Positions 17,878 through 26,022 of a stretch of 52,293 nucleotides of DNA are shown one piece after another. How positions within the stretch are numbered: the stretch's first letter is position 1; each line of letters begins with the position of its first letter. The position numbers were made by a program, and so were the translations under genes. Under the pieces are notes generated by a model. It had not been told where the DNA came from and made no database searches. It saw only the letters and a list, made by a program, of their open reading frames with translations. The DNA is from Flavobacteriaceae bacterium (GTDB lineage: Bacteria > Bacteroidota > Bacteroidia > Flavobacteriales > Flavobacteriaceae): assembly GCA_022565635.1 (NCBI GenBank), contig JAIUMH010000004.1, positions 1 through 52,293 on the forward strand, read 5' to 3'.

Positions 17878-19633
17878 TGCCAATAACACTTGCTAAATCT
17901 TCTTTTTTTGCTTCTTTTATTCGTTTAACAGACCTAAACTCCTTCAACAATTCAACCGCTGTTTTTTCACCAATTCCTTGAATTTCCTCTAGTTCTGTTC
18001 CTAAAGCTCCTTTACTTCTTTTATCGCGGTGAAAGGTAATCCCAAATCTGTGGGCTTCATTTCTTAGGTGTTGAATAACTTTTAGCGTTTCTGTTTTCTT
18101 GTCCAAATATAAGGGATATTTATCACCGGGATAAAAAAGTTCCTCTAATCTTTTAGCAATTCCAATAATAGCAATTTTCCCTCTTAAGTTTAAGCGTTCC
18201 AACGCCTTAACTCCAGAACTCAATTGTCCTTTTCCGCCATCAACAATTATTAATTGAGGTAATTCTTGGTCTTCTTCTAGCAAACGCCTGTATCTTCTAT
18301 ACACCACTTCTTCCATAGAAGCAAAATCATCTGGACCTTCTACGGTTTTAATGTTGAATTTTCGGTATTCTTTTTTAGCGGGCTTTCCATTTTTAAAAAC
18401 CACACAAGCGGCTACTGGATTGCTTCCTTGAATGTTGGAGTTGTCAAAGCATTCAATATGCCTGGGTTCTTCAGAAAGGCGTAAATCTTCTTTCATCTGA
18501 GCCATTAAACGCTTGACATGCCGGTCTGGATCTACAATTTTCATGGTTTTAAAACGCTCCATTCTAAAGTACTTAGCATTTCGTTCAGAAAGCTCAACAA
18601 TCTTCCTTTTATCTCCTAATTTTGGAATGGTAACTTCAACCGCTTCGCCTAAATCTATTGGAATAGAAGTAAATACTTCTCTGGAAACTGAATTGAAACG
18701 TTGGCGTAATTCAACCGCACCTAAAGCCAATAACTCTTGGTCACTTTCGTCTAACTTCTTTTTTAATTCAATGGTGTGGGAACGAATAATAGCGCCATGC
18801 GAAATTTGAAGAAAATTGACATAACCATAAGATTCATCACTAACAATTGAAAAAACATCTACATTGTTGATTTTAGGATTTACCACTGTAGATTTGGCTT
18901 GGTATTTTTCTAAACTATCAATTTTGTTTTTAATGCGTTGTGCCTCTTCAAACTTCATTTCTTCTGCCAATTGATGCATCTGATTTTTAAAATCTTGAAG
19001 CGAATCTTTAAAGTTGCCTTTTACAATTTTTCTAATGGCTTCAATTTGCTTGTTGTAAGCTTCTTCAGATTGCAAATCTTCACACGGACCTTGGCAATTT
19101 CCTAAGTGATATTCTAAGCATACTTTATATTTGCCTGCATCAATTTTTTCTTTGGCTAAATCATATTTACAAGTTCTTAATTGATACAAACCTTTAATTA
19201 AACCCAAAAGTGTTTTTACGGTTTTTAAGCTAGGGTAGGGGCCGTAATATTCGCTTCCATCTTTAATTACTCTTCGGGTTAAAAATACCCGAGGAAAACG
19301 TTCATTTTTAATGCAAAGCCAAGGATAAGTTTTATCATCACGCAACATGATATTAAACCTGGGCTGGTGTTTCTTAATTAGATTGTTTTCTAACAGTAAA
19401 GCATCGGTTTCTGAAGCCACAACAATATGCCTTATTTCTACAATCTTTTTTACTAAAACAGAAATCCGGTAACTGTCATGGTTTTTATTGAAATAAGAAG
19501 AAACGCGTTTTTTTAAATTTTTTGCCTTTCCTACATAGAGAATTTTTCCGTTTTTATCAAAATATTGATATACCCCAGGACCTGAAGGTAGGGTTTTAAT
19601 TTGAATTTCAATAGCAGGAATTTTTTCAGGCAT
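17834..19633 (-). CDS. uvrC: Excinuclease ABC subunit C
   Basis: A 599-residue UvrC, which makes both incisions in nucleotide excision repair after UvrAB loads. The N-terminal GIY-YIG nuclease is seen as GVYQYF and LYVGKAKNLKKRV (about residues 20-45). A UVR domain that binds UvrB lies near 200-235 (MKFEEAQRIKNKI). The C-terminal endonuclease carries IECFDNSNIQGSNPVA, and the final helix-hairpin-helix repeats begin with IQGIGEKTAVELL. Four Cys near 150-185 may bind a metal cluster. It starts 20 nt after the GAF gene stop, and its end overlaps the patatin gene. Confidence 0.97.
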   Translation of the reverse strand: MPEKIPAIEIQIKTLPSGPGVYQYFDKNGKILYVGKAKNLKKRVSSYFNKNHDSYRISVLVKKIVEIRHIVVASETDALLLENNLIKKHQPRFNIMLRDDKTYPWLCIKNERFPRVFLTRRVIKDGSEYYGPYPSLKTVKTLLGLIKGLYQLRTCKYDLAKEKIDAGKYKVCLEYHLGNCQGPCEDLQSEEAYNKQIEAIRKIVKGNFKDSLQDFKNQMHQLAEEMKFEEAQRIKNKIDSLEKYQAKSTVVNPKINNVDVFSIVSDESYGYVNFLQISHGAIIRSHTIELKKKLDESDQELLALGAVELRQRFNSVSREVFTSIPIDLGEAVEVTIPKLGDKRKIVELSERNAKYFRMERFKTMKIVDPDRHVKRLMAQMKEDLRLSEEPRHIECFDNSNIQGSNPVAACVVFKNGKPAKKEYRKFNIKTVEGPDDFASMEEVVYRRYRRLLEEDQELPQLIIVDGGKGQLSSGVKALERLNLRGKIAIIGIAKRLEELFYPGDKYPLYLDKKTETLKVIQHLRNEAHRFGITFHRDKRSKGALGTELEEIQGIGEKTAVELLKEFRSVKRIKEAKKEDLASVIGNAKAEIIYQYYQKS

Positions 19634-19653
19634 TTGGAATAATGAATTAAGCT

Positions 19654-20145
19654 TTAGTTGGAAGGAAAAATAGGCAAAGCCTTCTCTTTCTTTAAGAAAT
19701 CAGCTACTTGTTGATTGATTTTTGAAAGTAAATTCTCATCCTCTTCAGTAAATGGGTCAACCAAGTGAGAGTCAATATCAATTTGACCAATATTTTCCTG
19801 ATCTACAAAAAGCGGAATAACAATTTCAGATTTTACATTTATGCTACAAGCAATATAATTGTCTTGTGCTTTTACATCAGGAACAACAAAATTTTTATTA
19901 GAAACGGCTACTTGACCACAAATGCCTTTTCCAAAAGGAATAATGGTGTGGTCTGTAGGTTCACCTGCAAAAGACTTGAGTTTTAGTTCTTCTTTAACTC
20001 CGTTTCTAAAATAGAAGCCTACCCAATCATAATGCGAATAGTTTTCTTGTAAAAATACACAAATTTGATCCAAAGTAGATTGGGTGTTGTAGGCAGGGTT
20101 TTCAATTAATTGGGCAATATGAGCCAAGGCTTTATCTGTGTTCAT
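19654..20145 (-). CDS. GAF domain protein related to free methionine-R-sulfoxide reductase
   Basis: A 163-residue protein made of one GAF domain. The motifs FGKGICGQV (C76) and DNYIACSINVKSEIVIPL (C100) are those of free methionine-(R)-sulfoxide reductase (fRMsr), where the second Cys is catalytic. In the E. coli enzyme three Cys take part; the first, about ten residues before GICG, is missing here. The protein may therefore use a simpler thiol cycle or may only bind a ligand. It opens the operon with uvrC and the patatin gene from a perfect promoter box at 20157-20164. Confidence 0.82.
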   Translation of the reverse strand: MNTDKALAHIAQLIENPAYNTQSTLDQICVFLQENYSHYDWVGFYFRNGVKEELKLKSFAGEPTDHTIIPFGKGICGQVAVSNKNFVVPDVKAQDNYIACSINVKSEIVIPLFVDQENIGQIDIDSHLVDPFTEEDENLLSKINQQVADFLKKEKALPIFPSN

Positions 20146-20156
20146 TCTTTTATTTA

Positions 20157-20164
20157 CAAAAGTA
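20157..20164 (-). promoter_or_regulatory. -7 box of the GAF-uvrC-patatin operon
   Basis: On the minus strand it reads TACTTTTG, an exact TAnnTTTG, ending 11 nt before the ATG at 20145. It faces away from the xrtF promoter 37 nt to the right. Confidence 0.6.
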
Positions 20165-20200
20165 TTGATTATTCTATGACCTAATATGTTTAGATTTATG

Positions 20201-20208
20201 TAATTTTG
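20201..20208 (+). promoter_or_regulatory. -7 box of xrtF
   Basis: TAATTTTG is an exact consensus match 19 nt before the ATG at 20228. A second TAATTTTG at 20214-20221 is closer to the start and less likely. Together with the box at 20157-20164 this makes a compact divergent promoter region. Confidence 0.5.
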
Positions 20209-20227
20209 TTAAATAATTTTGACCATA

Positions 20228-20788
20228 ATGCAAGAAGCAAGTCTCTCATTTATACAGAAAAACAAAGCTGTGATTCGGTTTTTACTTACCTTTTTTGGAA
20301 GCTATATTGTCTTGGCTTTATTGTATGAGCTTTATTTAAAGTTAGGACAATCTACTGTTTTTTACCCTGAGTTTATTACCCATATTGTTGCTTTGCAAAG
20401 CGAACAAATTATTGCCTTTTTAGGCTATGATACGTATATTACTGAAAGCCCGTATAATCTCTCTATGCGGATTGCTATAAATGGTGATTTTATTGTTCAG
20501 GTGGTGGAAGGATGTAACGCGGTGAGTGTGATTATTCTGTTCTTGTCGTTTATCTTGGCATTTAAGAAAACCTGGAAGCAAACCCTGCTTTATATTTTTG
20601 CTGGTAGTGTGATTATTTACACCCTAAATATTATTAGAATAGCCTTACTAACCATTGGTATTTACCACTACCCACAACATACCGAATTTATGCATGGAAC
20701 ACTTTTTCCTACTTTTATTTACGGAGTGGTGTTTTTGTTATGGGTAATTTGGGTAAGAAACTTTAAAAAGCCTGCAACAAATGAATAA
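20228..20788 (+). CDS. xrtF: Exosortase XrtF
   Basis: A 186-residue integral membrane protein of the exosortase family. The three residues regarded as catalytic are present: C96 in VVEGCNAVS, R137 in LNIIRIALL and H156 in FMHGTLFP. Several membrane helices surround them. Exosortases cut and transfer proteins that carry a C-terminal sorting tail; XrtF is the flavobacterial type, with unclear targets. I chose the ATG at 20228 over a TTG nine bases upstream. It overlaps the next gene by 8 nt. No obvious substrate with a PEP-CTERM-like tail was seen in this window. Confidence 0.9.
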   Translation: MQEASLSFIQKNKAVIRFLLTFFGSYIVLALLYELYLKLGQSTVFYPEFITHIVALQSEQIIAFLGYDTYITESPYNLSMRIAINGDFIVQVVEGCNAVSVIILFLSFILAFKKTWKQTLLYIFAGSVIIYTLNIIRIALLTIGIYHYPQHTEFMHGTLFPTFIYGVVFLLWVIWVRNFKKPATNE

Positions 20789-21218
20789 AAAACTTAGGTA
20801 TTTAATTATTTTCCTACTTTTTGTCTGTTTTATAGTGCTTCGGTTTTTTGAAAGGGAGGTTTTTTACGATGTCTTTATGGATTTTTACAAAGGTAATTAC
20901 TACCAAAAACCCGTAACCGAATTTTCATACTTTTCAACCTTAGCTACTATTGCGTTTCGCTTTTTAGTCAATACCTTAATTAGTTTGCTTATTCTTTATT
21001 TGTTTTTTTTGAAAAAAAGCGTGCTCAAATTTGCTCTCCTTTTTTACGGACTGGCATTTGTGATTTTAATAACCGCTTTGGCTTACCTTACTAAAAATTT
21101 TCAACCGGATTATTATTTTGCCACTTTTTACGTGAGGCGATTTTTAATTCAGCCTCTCTTCATTATTTTATTGCTCCCCGCTTTTTATTACCAGCATATG
21201 ATTAAACCGAAAGGCTAA
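20781..21218 (+). CDS. Exosortase F system-associated membrane protein
   Basis: A 145-residue protein with about four membrane spans and a positively charged N-terminus. It overlaps the xrtF stop by 8 nt, so it is translated together with it. A small membrane partner of this size next to XrtF is the known flavobacterial arrangement and bears this name. The motif FERE near residue 25 and the late YYFATFYVRRFLIQP are the most conserved-looking segments. Its role in sorting is not established. Confidence 0.85.
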   Translation: MNKKLRYLIIFLLFVCFIVLRFFEREVFYDVFMDFYKGNYYQKPVTEFSYFSTLATIAFRFLVNTLISLLILYLFFLKKSVLKFALLFYGLAFVILITALAYLTKNFQPDYYFATFYVRRFLIQPLFIILLLPAFYYQHMIKPKG

Positions 21219-21363
21219 GAGATCATAAAGTTGCTTGTTGTCGCGCTTCGCATTTTTGAAGTATTACTTATGTTGATTTTCACTTGTAATCAACCTCATT
21301 TCAAACTTTATAATTCAAAATCAAAAATTCAATATCGGCAGACAGACATCCAAAAAAGGACAT

Positions 21364-21387
21364 AAAAAAACCCCTTCAATAAAGGGG
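21364..21387 (-). terminator. Intrinsic terminator of the small secreted protein gene
   Basis: A hairpin CCCCTT/AAGGGG (21371-21376 with 21382-21387) with a 5-nt loop. On the minus strand it is followed by seven T. It lies 26 nt beyond the stop of the gene at 21414-22004. Confidence 0.8.
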
Positions 21388-21413
21388 CATTTCATTTTGT
21401 TTATAGTTGAGTT

Positions 21414-22004
21414 TTACTCACCAATATATACCTTTTCAATGTAATTTTTTCCTGCCTTTTCAACAGCAATAGAATATTCGCCATGAGGTACATCAGAAAA
21501 ATCTAACACCTTATTGAAGTAATTTTCATCATTTCTAAATTTGGTGACTAAAGCTCCAGAAGAATCATAGACTTTTACAGAAGAACGCTTGGGGGTTGGG
21601 TTTTTAAAAGTTAAACGCACCAACTCTTGATTTTTCCCAAATGCCTTTACACTAGGTTTAAATACAACCCCTTGATTTGCTAAACTTAAGCCCTGCTTAG
21701 TTTTGCTTAGGTGTTGAATCACAAGTCGTTTTTTCCCTTCAATTTCAATTCGGTAATCTCCTAAAGGCAAATTAGCTAAACTAAGGTTTCTTTTGAAATC
21801 ATTTTCATCCAATTCTTCCGCATACAATTCTACATTAGTGGCATCTAATAAGCGTACTTGATTAGCCTCCGCTAAAGCAGGAATAAGTATTTGAAGTTGA
21901 TCTTCCACTTTTAAAGATACCTCTACCTGATTTAAATTTTGACCCAATGTAATTCCTGAAATCAGCAATACTAAGGCCATCAAAATTTGTTTTCTCTTTT
22001 TCAT
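21414..22004 (-). CDS. Small secreted protein with beta-sandwich-like C-terminus
   Basis: A 196-residue exported protein with a signal peptide (about 1-22, ending LGQ). The mature part holds two similar beta-rich halves. The second (about 115-196) has KVYDSSGALVTKF and FSDVPHGEYSIAVEKAGK, the wording of the C-terminal sorting domains used by the type IX secretion system, and ends KVYIGE. It could be a stand-alone sorting-domain-like protein or a distant relative; no enzyme motif is present. A strong terminator follows, so it is a single-gene unit. Confidence 0.75.
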   Translation of the reverse strand: MKKRKQILMALVLLISGITLGQNLNQVEVSLKVEDQLQILIPALAEANQVRLLDATNVELYAEELDENDFKRNLSLANLPLGDYRIEIEGKKRLVIQHLSKTKQGLSLANQGVVFKPSVKAFGKNQELVRLTFKNPTPKRSSVKVYDSSGALVTKFRNDENYFNKVLDFSDVPHGEYSIAVEKAGKNYIEKVYIGE

Positions 22005-22227
22005 AGCAACATTTTTTTAGATTTTTTTGAATAAGCTTGAATTCATCAATCGATATTCAATACAAAATCTGTGTTTTTCTTTCTTGGCAAAGATAAGGTG
22101 CTCTTTCAGTAATTTTAAACGCCAGAATAAACCAAAATATGTGCTATATTAACTTTAAAAAACCAATTTATGAACTTTTAATATGTTTATAAAGCACATT
22201 TTACCCAACAAATTAAATAATCTGTAC

Positions 22228-22235
22228 TATTTTTG
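22228..22235 (+). promoter_or_regulatory. -7 box of the AraC-type regulator gene
   Basis: TATTTTTG matches TAnnTTTG and lies 19 nt before the chosen ATG at 22255. Its position supports that start over the upstream in-frame ATG at 22183. Confidence 0.55.
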
Positions 22236-22254
22236 CATAAAATACAGTAACGGT

Positions 22255-23142
22255 ATGAATTCACCTATTTCTTCCAAGCCTGTTCTTGAAAAATTAGCCC
22301 CCAGTTTTGGTAGTTCATTTACCTTGCGTCAATTTGATGAACAGCGTCAAAATCAAAGCGATACCTTTTGGCATTACCATCCAGAAGTAGAGTTGGTGTA
22401 TGTCAACCGCGGCTCAGGAAGGCGGATGGTGGGTAGTCACGTGTCTCACTACCGCAACGGAACCCTAGTCTTGATTGGTGGAAATTTACCACATTCGGGT
22501 TTCACAGATACTTTAGTCAAACAACAACAAGAAACGGTGATTCAATTTTTACCCTCTTTTTTGGGTGCGTATTTTATGGATGTGCCGGAGTTAACGCCCA
22601 TTAACAGTCTTTTGCAGAAAGCTAAATCGGGCATTGCTTTTTTAGGCGAAGACAAACGACGTATTGGCGCCCAAGTCAGTAAGCTTGCCCAACTTCAAGG
22701 ATTTCCGCGTTTGTTGGGGCTTTTGGAGGTTTTGCATCAGTTGGCGGAAAGTAGAGAATACCGCATGCTCAATGCCGATGGTTTTACTTTAGAAACACAA
22801 TTAGAAGATAACGAACGCATCAATACGGTGTTTAATTTTGTACAAAATGAATTCCAACGAAGCATTAGCCTAACAGAAGTAGCCGAATTAACTCATCTCA
22901 CCAAGCCTTCTTTTTGTCGCTATTTTAAAAAAATCACCGGCAAAACTTTTGTTACTTTCTTGCTGGAATACCGACTCTCACACGCCGCTAAACTACTTCA
23001 CGAAAACAAACGCAGCATTTTGGATGTCTGTTACGCCTGCGGATTTAATAACTTTAGTCATTTTACCAAGAAATTTAAAGCCCACACCGGCCGCACTCCC
23101 TCTGCGTATAGAAATGAATTGAGAGGGGTTTTGGTGGGGTGA
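22255..23142 (+). CDS. AraC family transcriptional regulator with cupin sensor
   Basis: A 295-residue regulator. The N-terminal cupin (about residues 15-120) contains FWHYHPEVELVYVNRGSG, the usual ligand-binding entry. The C-terminal domain (about 190-290) has two helix-turn-helix units; the second shows DVCYACGFNNFSHFTKKFK followed by TPSAYR, as in AraC/XylS. The start at 22255 fits the promoter box just upstream. The ligand is probably a sugar or other small molecule. The coding sequence is visibly richer in G and C than its neighbours, which may mean a different history. No target operon is obvious next to it. Confidence 0.9.
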   Translation: MNSPISSKPVLEKLAPSFGSSFTLRQFDEQRQNQSDTFWHYHPEVELVYVNRGSGRRMVGSHVSHYRNGTLVLIGGNLPHSGFTDTLVKQQQETVIQFLPSFLGAYFMDVPELTPINSLLQKAKSGIAFLGEDKRRIGAQVSKLAQLQGFPRLLGLLEVLHQLAESREYRMLNADGFTLETQLEDNERINTVFNFVQNEFQRSISLTEVAELTHLTKPSFCRYFKKITGKTFVTFLLEYRLSHAAKLLHENKRSILDVCYACGFNNFSHFTKKFKAHTGRTPSAYRNELRGVLVG

Positions 23143-23236
23143 GTTTAGTATTTAAAAGTCTTATGTACAATCGATTCTTGATTATTTGTAGAATTATTCA
23201 TTAAATTTTCATAATTTTAAATTTATATTTAAAACT

Positions 23237-24271
23237 ATGAATTTACCCTTATCATCAAGCATTAACAATCAAGCACTATCAAGTGTTTTTAATCATACGT
23301 CTGCTACATATAAGTTTTATTGGTTTTTAGCAATTATTGATGAAGTAGATTTAGGGAATAAAAAAGTAAAAAAAGAGAATTTATTTGCAAGAATGATTTC
23401 TAATGCGTGGTTTCCAATTAACTTTTTCAAACTTTCATTCGGTAGTCAGGATAAAATTGCTGAGTTGATTTCGGATTTAGTTGACATTTTACCCGTTAAA
23501 TTAAATGATGATAAAGATAGAGTTTTAACCTTAATCAATAATTCGAATGATTTTTCAATTAAGAAAATGTTATTTCATCTTGACAAAAATGTTCCTCATA
23601 AATTTTTGAGTCCATGGGTGAAAGGAAGCAAAAAAGAAGTTTATGAAAAATCCGAAGAAGATAATCACAATTGCATTTATCAACTTTACAAAAAAGAAAT
23701 TGTTATAAACAATAATTGGTTCGAATATATCAAAAAAAACAGTAAACTACTAAAAGATTTTACATATTGGAATCTTGCTTTGTTTTTGCAAAACAGAAAC
23801 CCGTTGATACCTGATATTGTAAGTAAACTTATCAAACCTGCCAAAAGAAATACTTTGACTTATCAAAGGAATAATTTTTGGAATATTTATCTCAATGAAA
23901 GGGATGACGTGAGGTGTATTTTTACTAATGAAAAATTAAATGTGTCAAACTATCAATTAGATCATTTTGTTCCATATTCATGGGTGTCTCACGATTTAAT
24001 TTGGAATTTAGTCCCAATATTATCTGAGTTCAATAGCTCAAAAAACAATAAATTACCTTCTATTGATAAACATTTTAATGGTTTTTTTAATATCCAAAAT
24101 GATGCTTTAAATTTATTGGGGGATAGATTGAAAAAAAGATTTTATGAAGAATATATCACTGTTTTTAAATCTTACAATTCACCAAAAGACTTTAATTATC
24201 ATAAACTTAAAGAAACAATTGAACCGCAAATTTCTGTGGCTAGAAATAATGGTTTTGAATTTTTAGAATAA
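23237..24271 (+). CDS. HNH endonuclease-domain protein, first gene of accessory cassette
   Basis: A 344-residue protein. The C-terminal part (about 225-275) is an HNH/beta-beta-alpha-metal nuclease. C227 lies in RCIFTNEKL, D242-H243 in YQLDHFVPYSW, N257 in WNLVPI, and further Asn at 266-271 in EFNSSKNNKLP. The general base would be H243. The N-terminal 220 residues are helical with no family that I can name (HTSATYKFYWFLAI near the start). The gene begins 94 nt after the AraC stop and ends 2 nt before the methyltransferase-HIT gene, so the three genes form one operon. The role is inferred as nucleic-acid cleavage; the target is unknown. Confidence 0.8.
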   Translation: MNLPLSSSINNQALSSVFNHTSATYKFYWFLAIIDEVDLGNKKVKKENLFARMISNAWFPINFFKLSFGSQDKIAELISDLVDILPVKLNDDKDRVLTLINNSNDFSIKKMLFHLDKNVPHKFLSPWVKGSKKEVYEKSEEDNHNCIYQLYKKEIVINNNWFEYIKKNSKLLKDFTYWNLALFLQNRNPLIPDIVSKLIKPAKRNTLTYQRNNFWNIYLNERDDVRCIFTNEKLNVSNYQLDHFVPYSWVSHDLIWNLVPILSEFNSSKNNKLPSIDKHFNGFFNIQNDALNLLGDRLKKRFYEEYITVFKSYNSPKDFNYHKLKETIEPQISVARNNGFEFLE

Positions 24272-24273
24272 TT

Positions 24274-25128
24274 ATGGAAAATATAAACTCACATTACACC
24301 GCCAAAGAAAGGGATAAAATGTCTTATCCCACAAGAATCCTTTTAAAAAAAGAATTAATTAAAGGGAAAGTGCTTGATTTTGGCTGTGGTTTTGGAAAAG
24401 ATGTGGAGGAGTTGAAAGAAAAAGGAATTAATATTAGGGGATATGACCCACACTACCAACCTGATTATCCAACTGAAAAATACGACACTATTATTTGTCA
24501 TTATGTCTTGAATGTCCTTCAAAATCAAGACCAAGCCAAGGTTTTATACGAAGTTTCACAACTTTTAAAGTTCGGTGGGAAAGCCTATTTTAGTGTTCGG
24601 CGAGACATTAAAAACCCTGGCTTTCGAACTCATTTTGTACATAAAGTAAAAACCTATCAAACCAACGTAATCCTGCCTTTCAAAACAGTTTTTAAAAATG
24701 AAAATGTTGAAATCTACGAATTCCAACATTATTGTTTTTTAAATCAAAATAAGGAGGAAGTGAGTCCATTTTTTGAAAAATTAGAACCTAAAGAACAAGT
24801 TGGAGAGCTAGCGAGTTGTATTGCTTTTCGAGATAAATACCCTGTTTCTAAAGGGCATACATTAGTCATCCCAAAGAGGAAAGTTGCTAGTTATTTTAAA
24901 CTTAGTTTTAAAGAACAATCCGCCTGTTGGTTTTTGGTTAACTTGATAAAAGAAGATTTACAAAAACAGTTTCATCCTGACGGTTTTAATATAGGAATAA
25001 ACACAGGTGAATCCGCTGGTCAAACCATCTTCCATTGTCATATCCATATTATCCCCAGATATAAAGGTGATGTTGAAAATCCTAGGGGTGGTGTTAGGGG
25101 AGTGATTGCTGAAAAGAAGGAGTATTAA
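24274..25128 (+). CDS. Methyltransferase-HIT domain fusion protein
   Basis: A 284-residue fusion. Residues about 1-150 are a class I SAM-dependent methyltransferase: motif I is VLDFGCGFG (33-41), followed by an acidic strand end in RGYDPHY, and TIICHYVLNVL where motif IV would be. That segment lacks the D/N-PP-Y/F of DNA methylases. Residues about 176-284 are a HIT domain with AFRDKYPVSKGHTLVIPKR and the histidine triad H254-x-H256-x-H258 in FHCHIHIIP, then PRGGVRGVI. HIT proteins hydrolyse or transfer nucleotides. Spacing is 2 nt to the HNH gene and 4 nt to the NERD gene. The substrate of either half is unknown. Confidence 0.88.
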   Translation: MENINSHYTAKERDKMSYPTRILLKKELIKGKVLDFGCGFGKDVEELKEKGINIRGYDPHYQPDYPTEKYDTIICHYVLNVLQNQDQAKVLYEVSQLLKFGGKAYFSVRRDIKNPGFRTHFVHKVKTYQTNVILPFKTVFKNENVEIYEFQHYCFLNQNKEEVSPFFEKLEPKEQVGELASCIAFRDKYPVSKGHTLVIPKRKVASYFKLSFKEQSACWFLVNLIKEDLQKQFHPDGFNIGINTGESAGQTIFHCHIHIIPRYKGDVENPRGGVRGVIAEKKEY

Positions 25129-25132
25129 ATCT

Positions 25133-25864
25133 ATGGACACAGTATTTATTAAATATTTAATTTTATCAATTATAATTTTAATAATTATAAAGGTTTTTGT
25201 TGTTATTTATAAAAAAGTAAGGAAAAACAGAATTATAAAAGAAAATAGAAAATTACTGCAAAGCGTTACTCAGCTAAACAGAGGAACAGATTCAGAAAAA
25301 GACTTAATTTTAGGTCTTTTAAAATATGGGATTTCTTCACAAACAATTTTTCATGATTTATATGTGAAAAAGTATGATGGTAAATTTTCTCAAATTGATT
25401 TAGTTGTTCCAACAAAAGCTGGAATAATAGTAGTAGAAGTTAAAGATTATAGTGGATGGATTTTTGGCAACGGCAACCATTTAAAATGGACACAAGTATT
25501 AGCATATGGTAATCAAAAATACCGTTTTTTTAATCCTGTAAAACAAAACAACCAACACATTAATGTTTTGAAGAAACAATTAAAAGAAAATGTGCCTTTC
25601 TACTCATTAATCGTGTTTTATGGAGATTGTATATTTAAAGACATAAGTTTTGTCCCAAATAGAACATTTATTTTAAAGCCAAACAGAGTTTTTGATGTGT
25701 TAAAAATTATTATAAACGAAAGCAAACCTGCTAATTACAAAAACAAGAGAAGTGTAATTAATATTTTAAGAGAGTCAGTTAAAAACGGTGAGAGCAAAAT
25801 AATACAAAATGAACATGTTAAAAACATAAAAAATATGTTAGGAGAAGATAGAGTATATAATTAG
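25133..25864 (+). CDS. Membrane-anchored NERD nuclease-domain protein
   Basis: A 243-residue protein. I chose the ATG at 25133, 4 nt after the previous stop; an ATG at 25106 would overlap it by 23 nt. A single hydrophobic segment (about 7-26) anchors the N-terminus, followed by a very basic linker. Residues about 50-160 are a NERD domain: the PD-(D/E)xK-like core is D89 with E102-V-K104, and KQNNQHI (137-143) is the family's usual helix. NERD domains are related to nucleases. The C-terminus has a basic helix. It closes the accessory cassette. Catalysis has not been shown for this protein. Confidence 0.82.
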   Translation: MDTVFIKYLILSIIILIIIKVFVVIYKKVRKNRIIKENRKLLQSVTQLNRGTDSEKDLILGLLKYGISSQTIFHDLYVKKYDGKFSQIDLVVPTKAGIIVVEVKDYSGWIFGNGNHLKWTQVLAYGNQKYRFFNPVKQNNQHINVLKKQLKENVPFYSLIVFYGDCIFKDISFVPNRTFILKPNRVFDVLKIIINESKPANYKNKRSVINILRESVKNGESKIIQNEHVKNIKNMLGEDRVYN

Positions 25865-26022
25865 TCACTGAAAATTTATTCACATATAATTTAAATCCAC
25901 TTAATTATATATTCAACCCCCTGCCCCAATCAAGGCTATTTTTATTAGTCTGTTTGCTTTGGTGTGAGTTATCTATTTCTATTTATACTATTGCTTTATG
26001 TTTTTTAGAAATCACAAAAAAA

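Noticed and set aside
20781-22004. The small secreted protein (21414-22004) as XrtF cargo
   Set aside because: It lacks a C-terminal hydrophobic helix with a basic end; its C-terminus resembles a beta-sandwich sorting domain instead.
23237-25128. Classical restriction-modification pair (HNH enzyme plus DNA methylase)
   Set aside because: The methyltransferase lacks the D/N-PP-Y/F motif and a target-recognition domain, and it is fused to a HIT domain, so it does not look like a DNA methylase.
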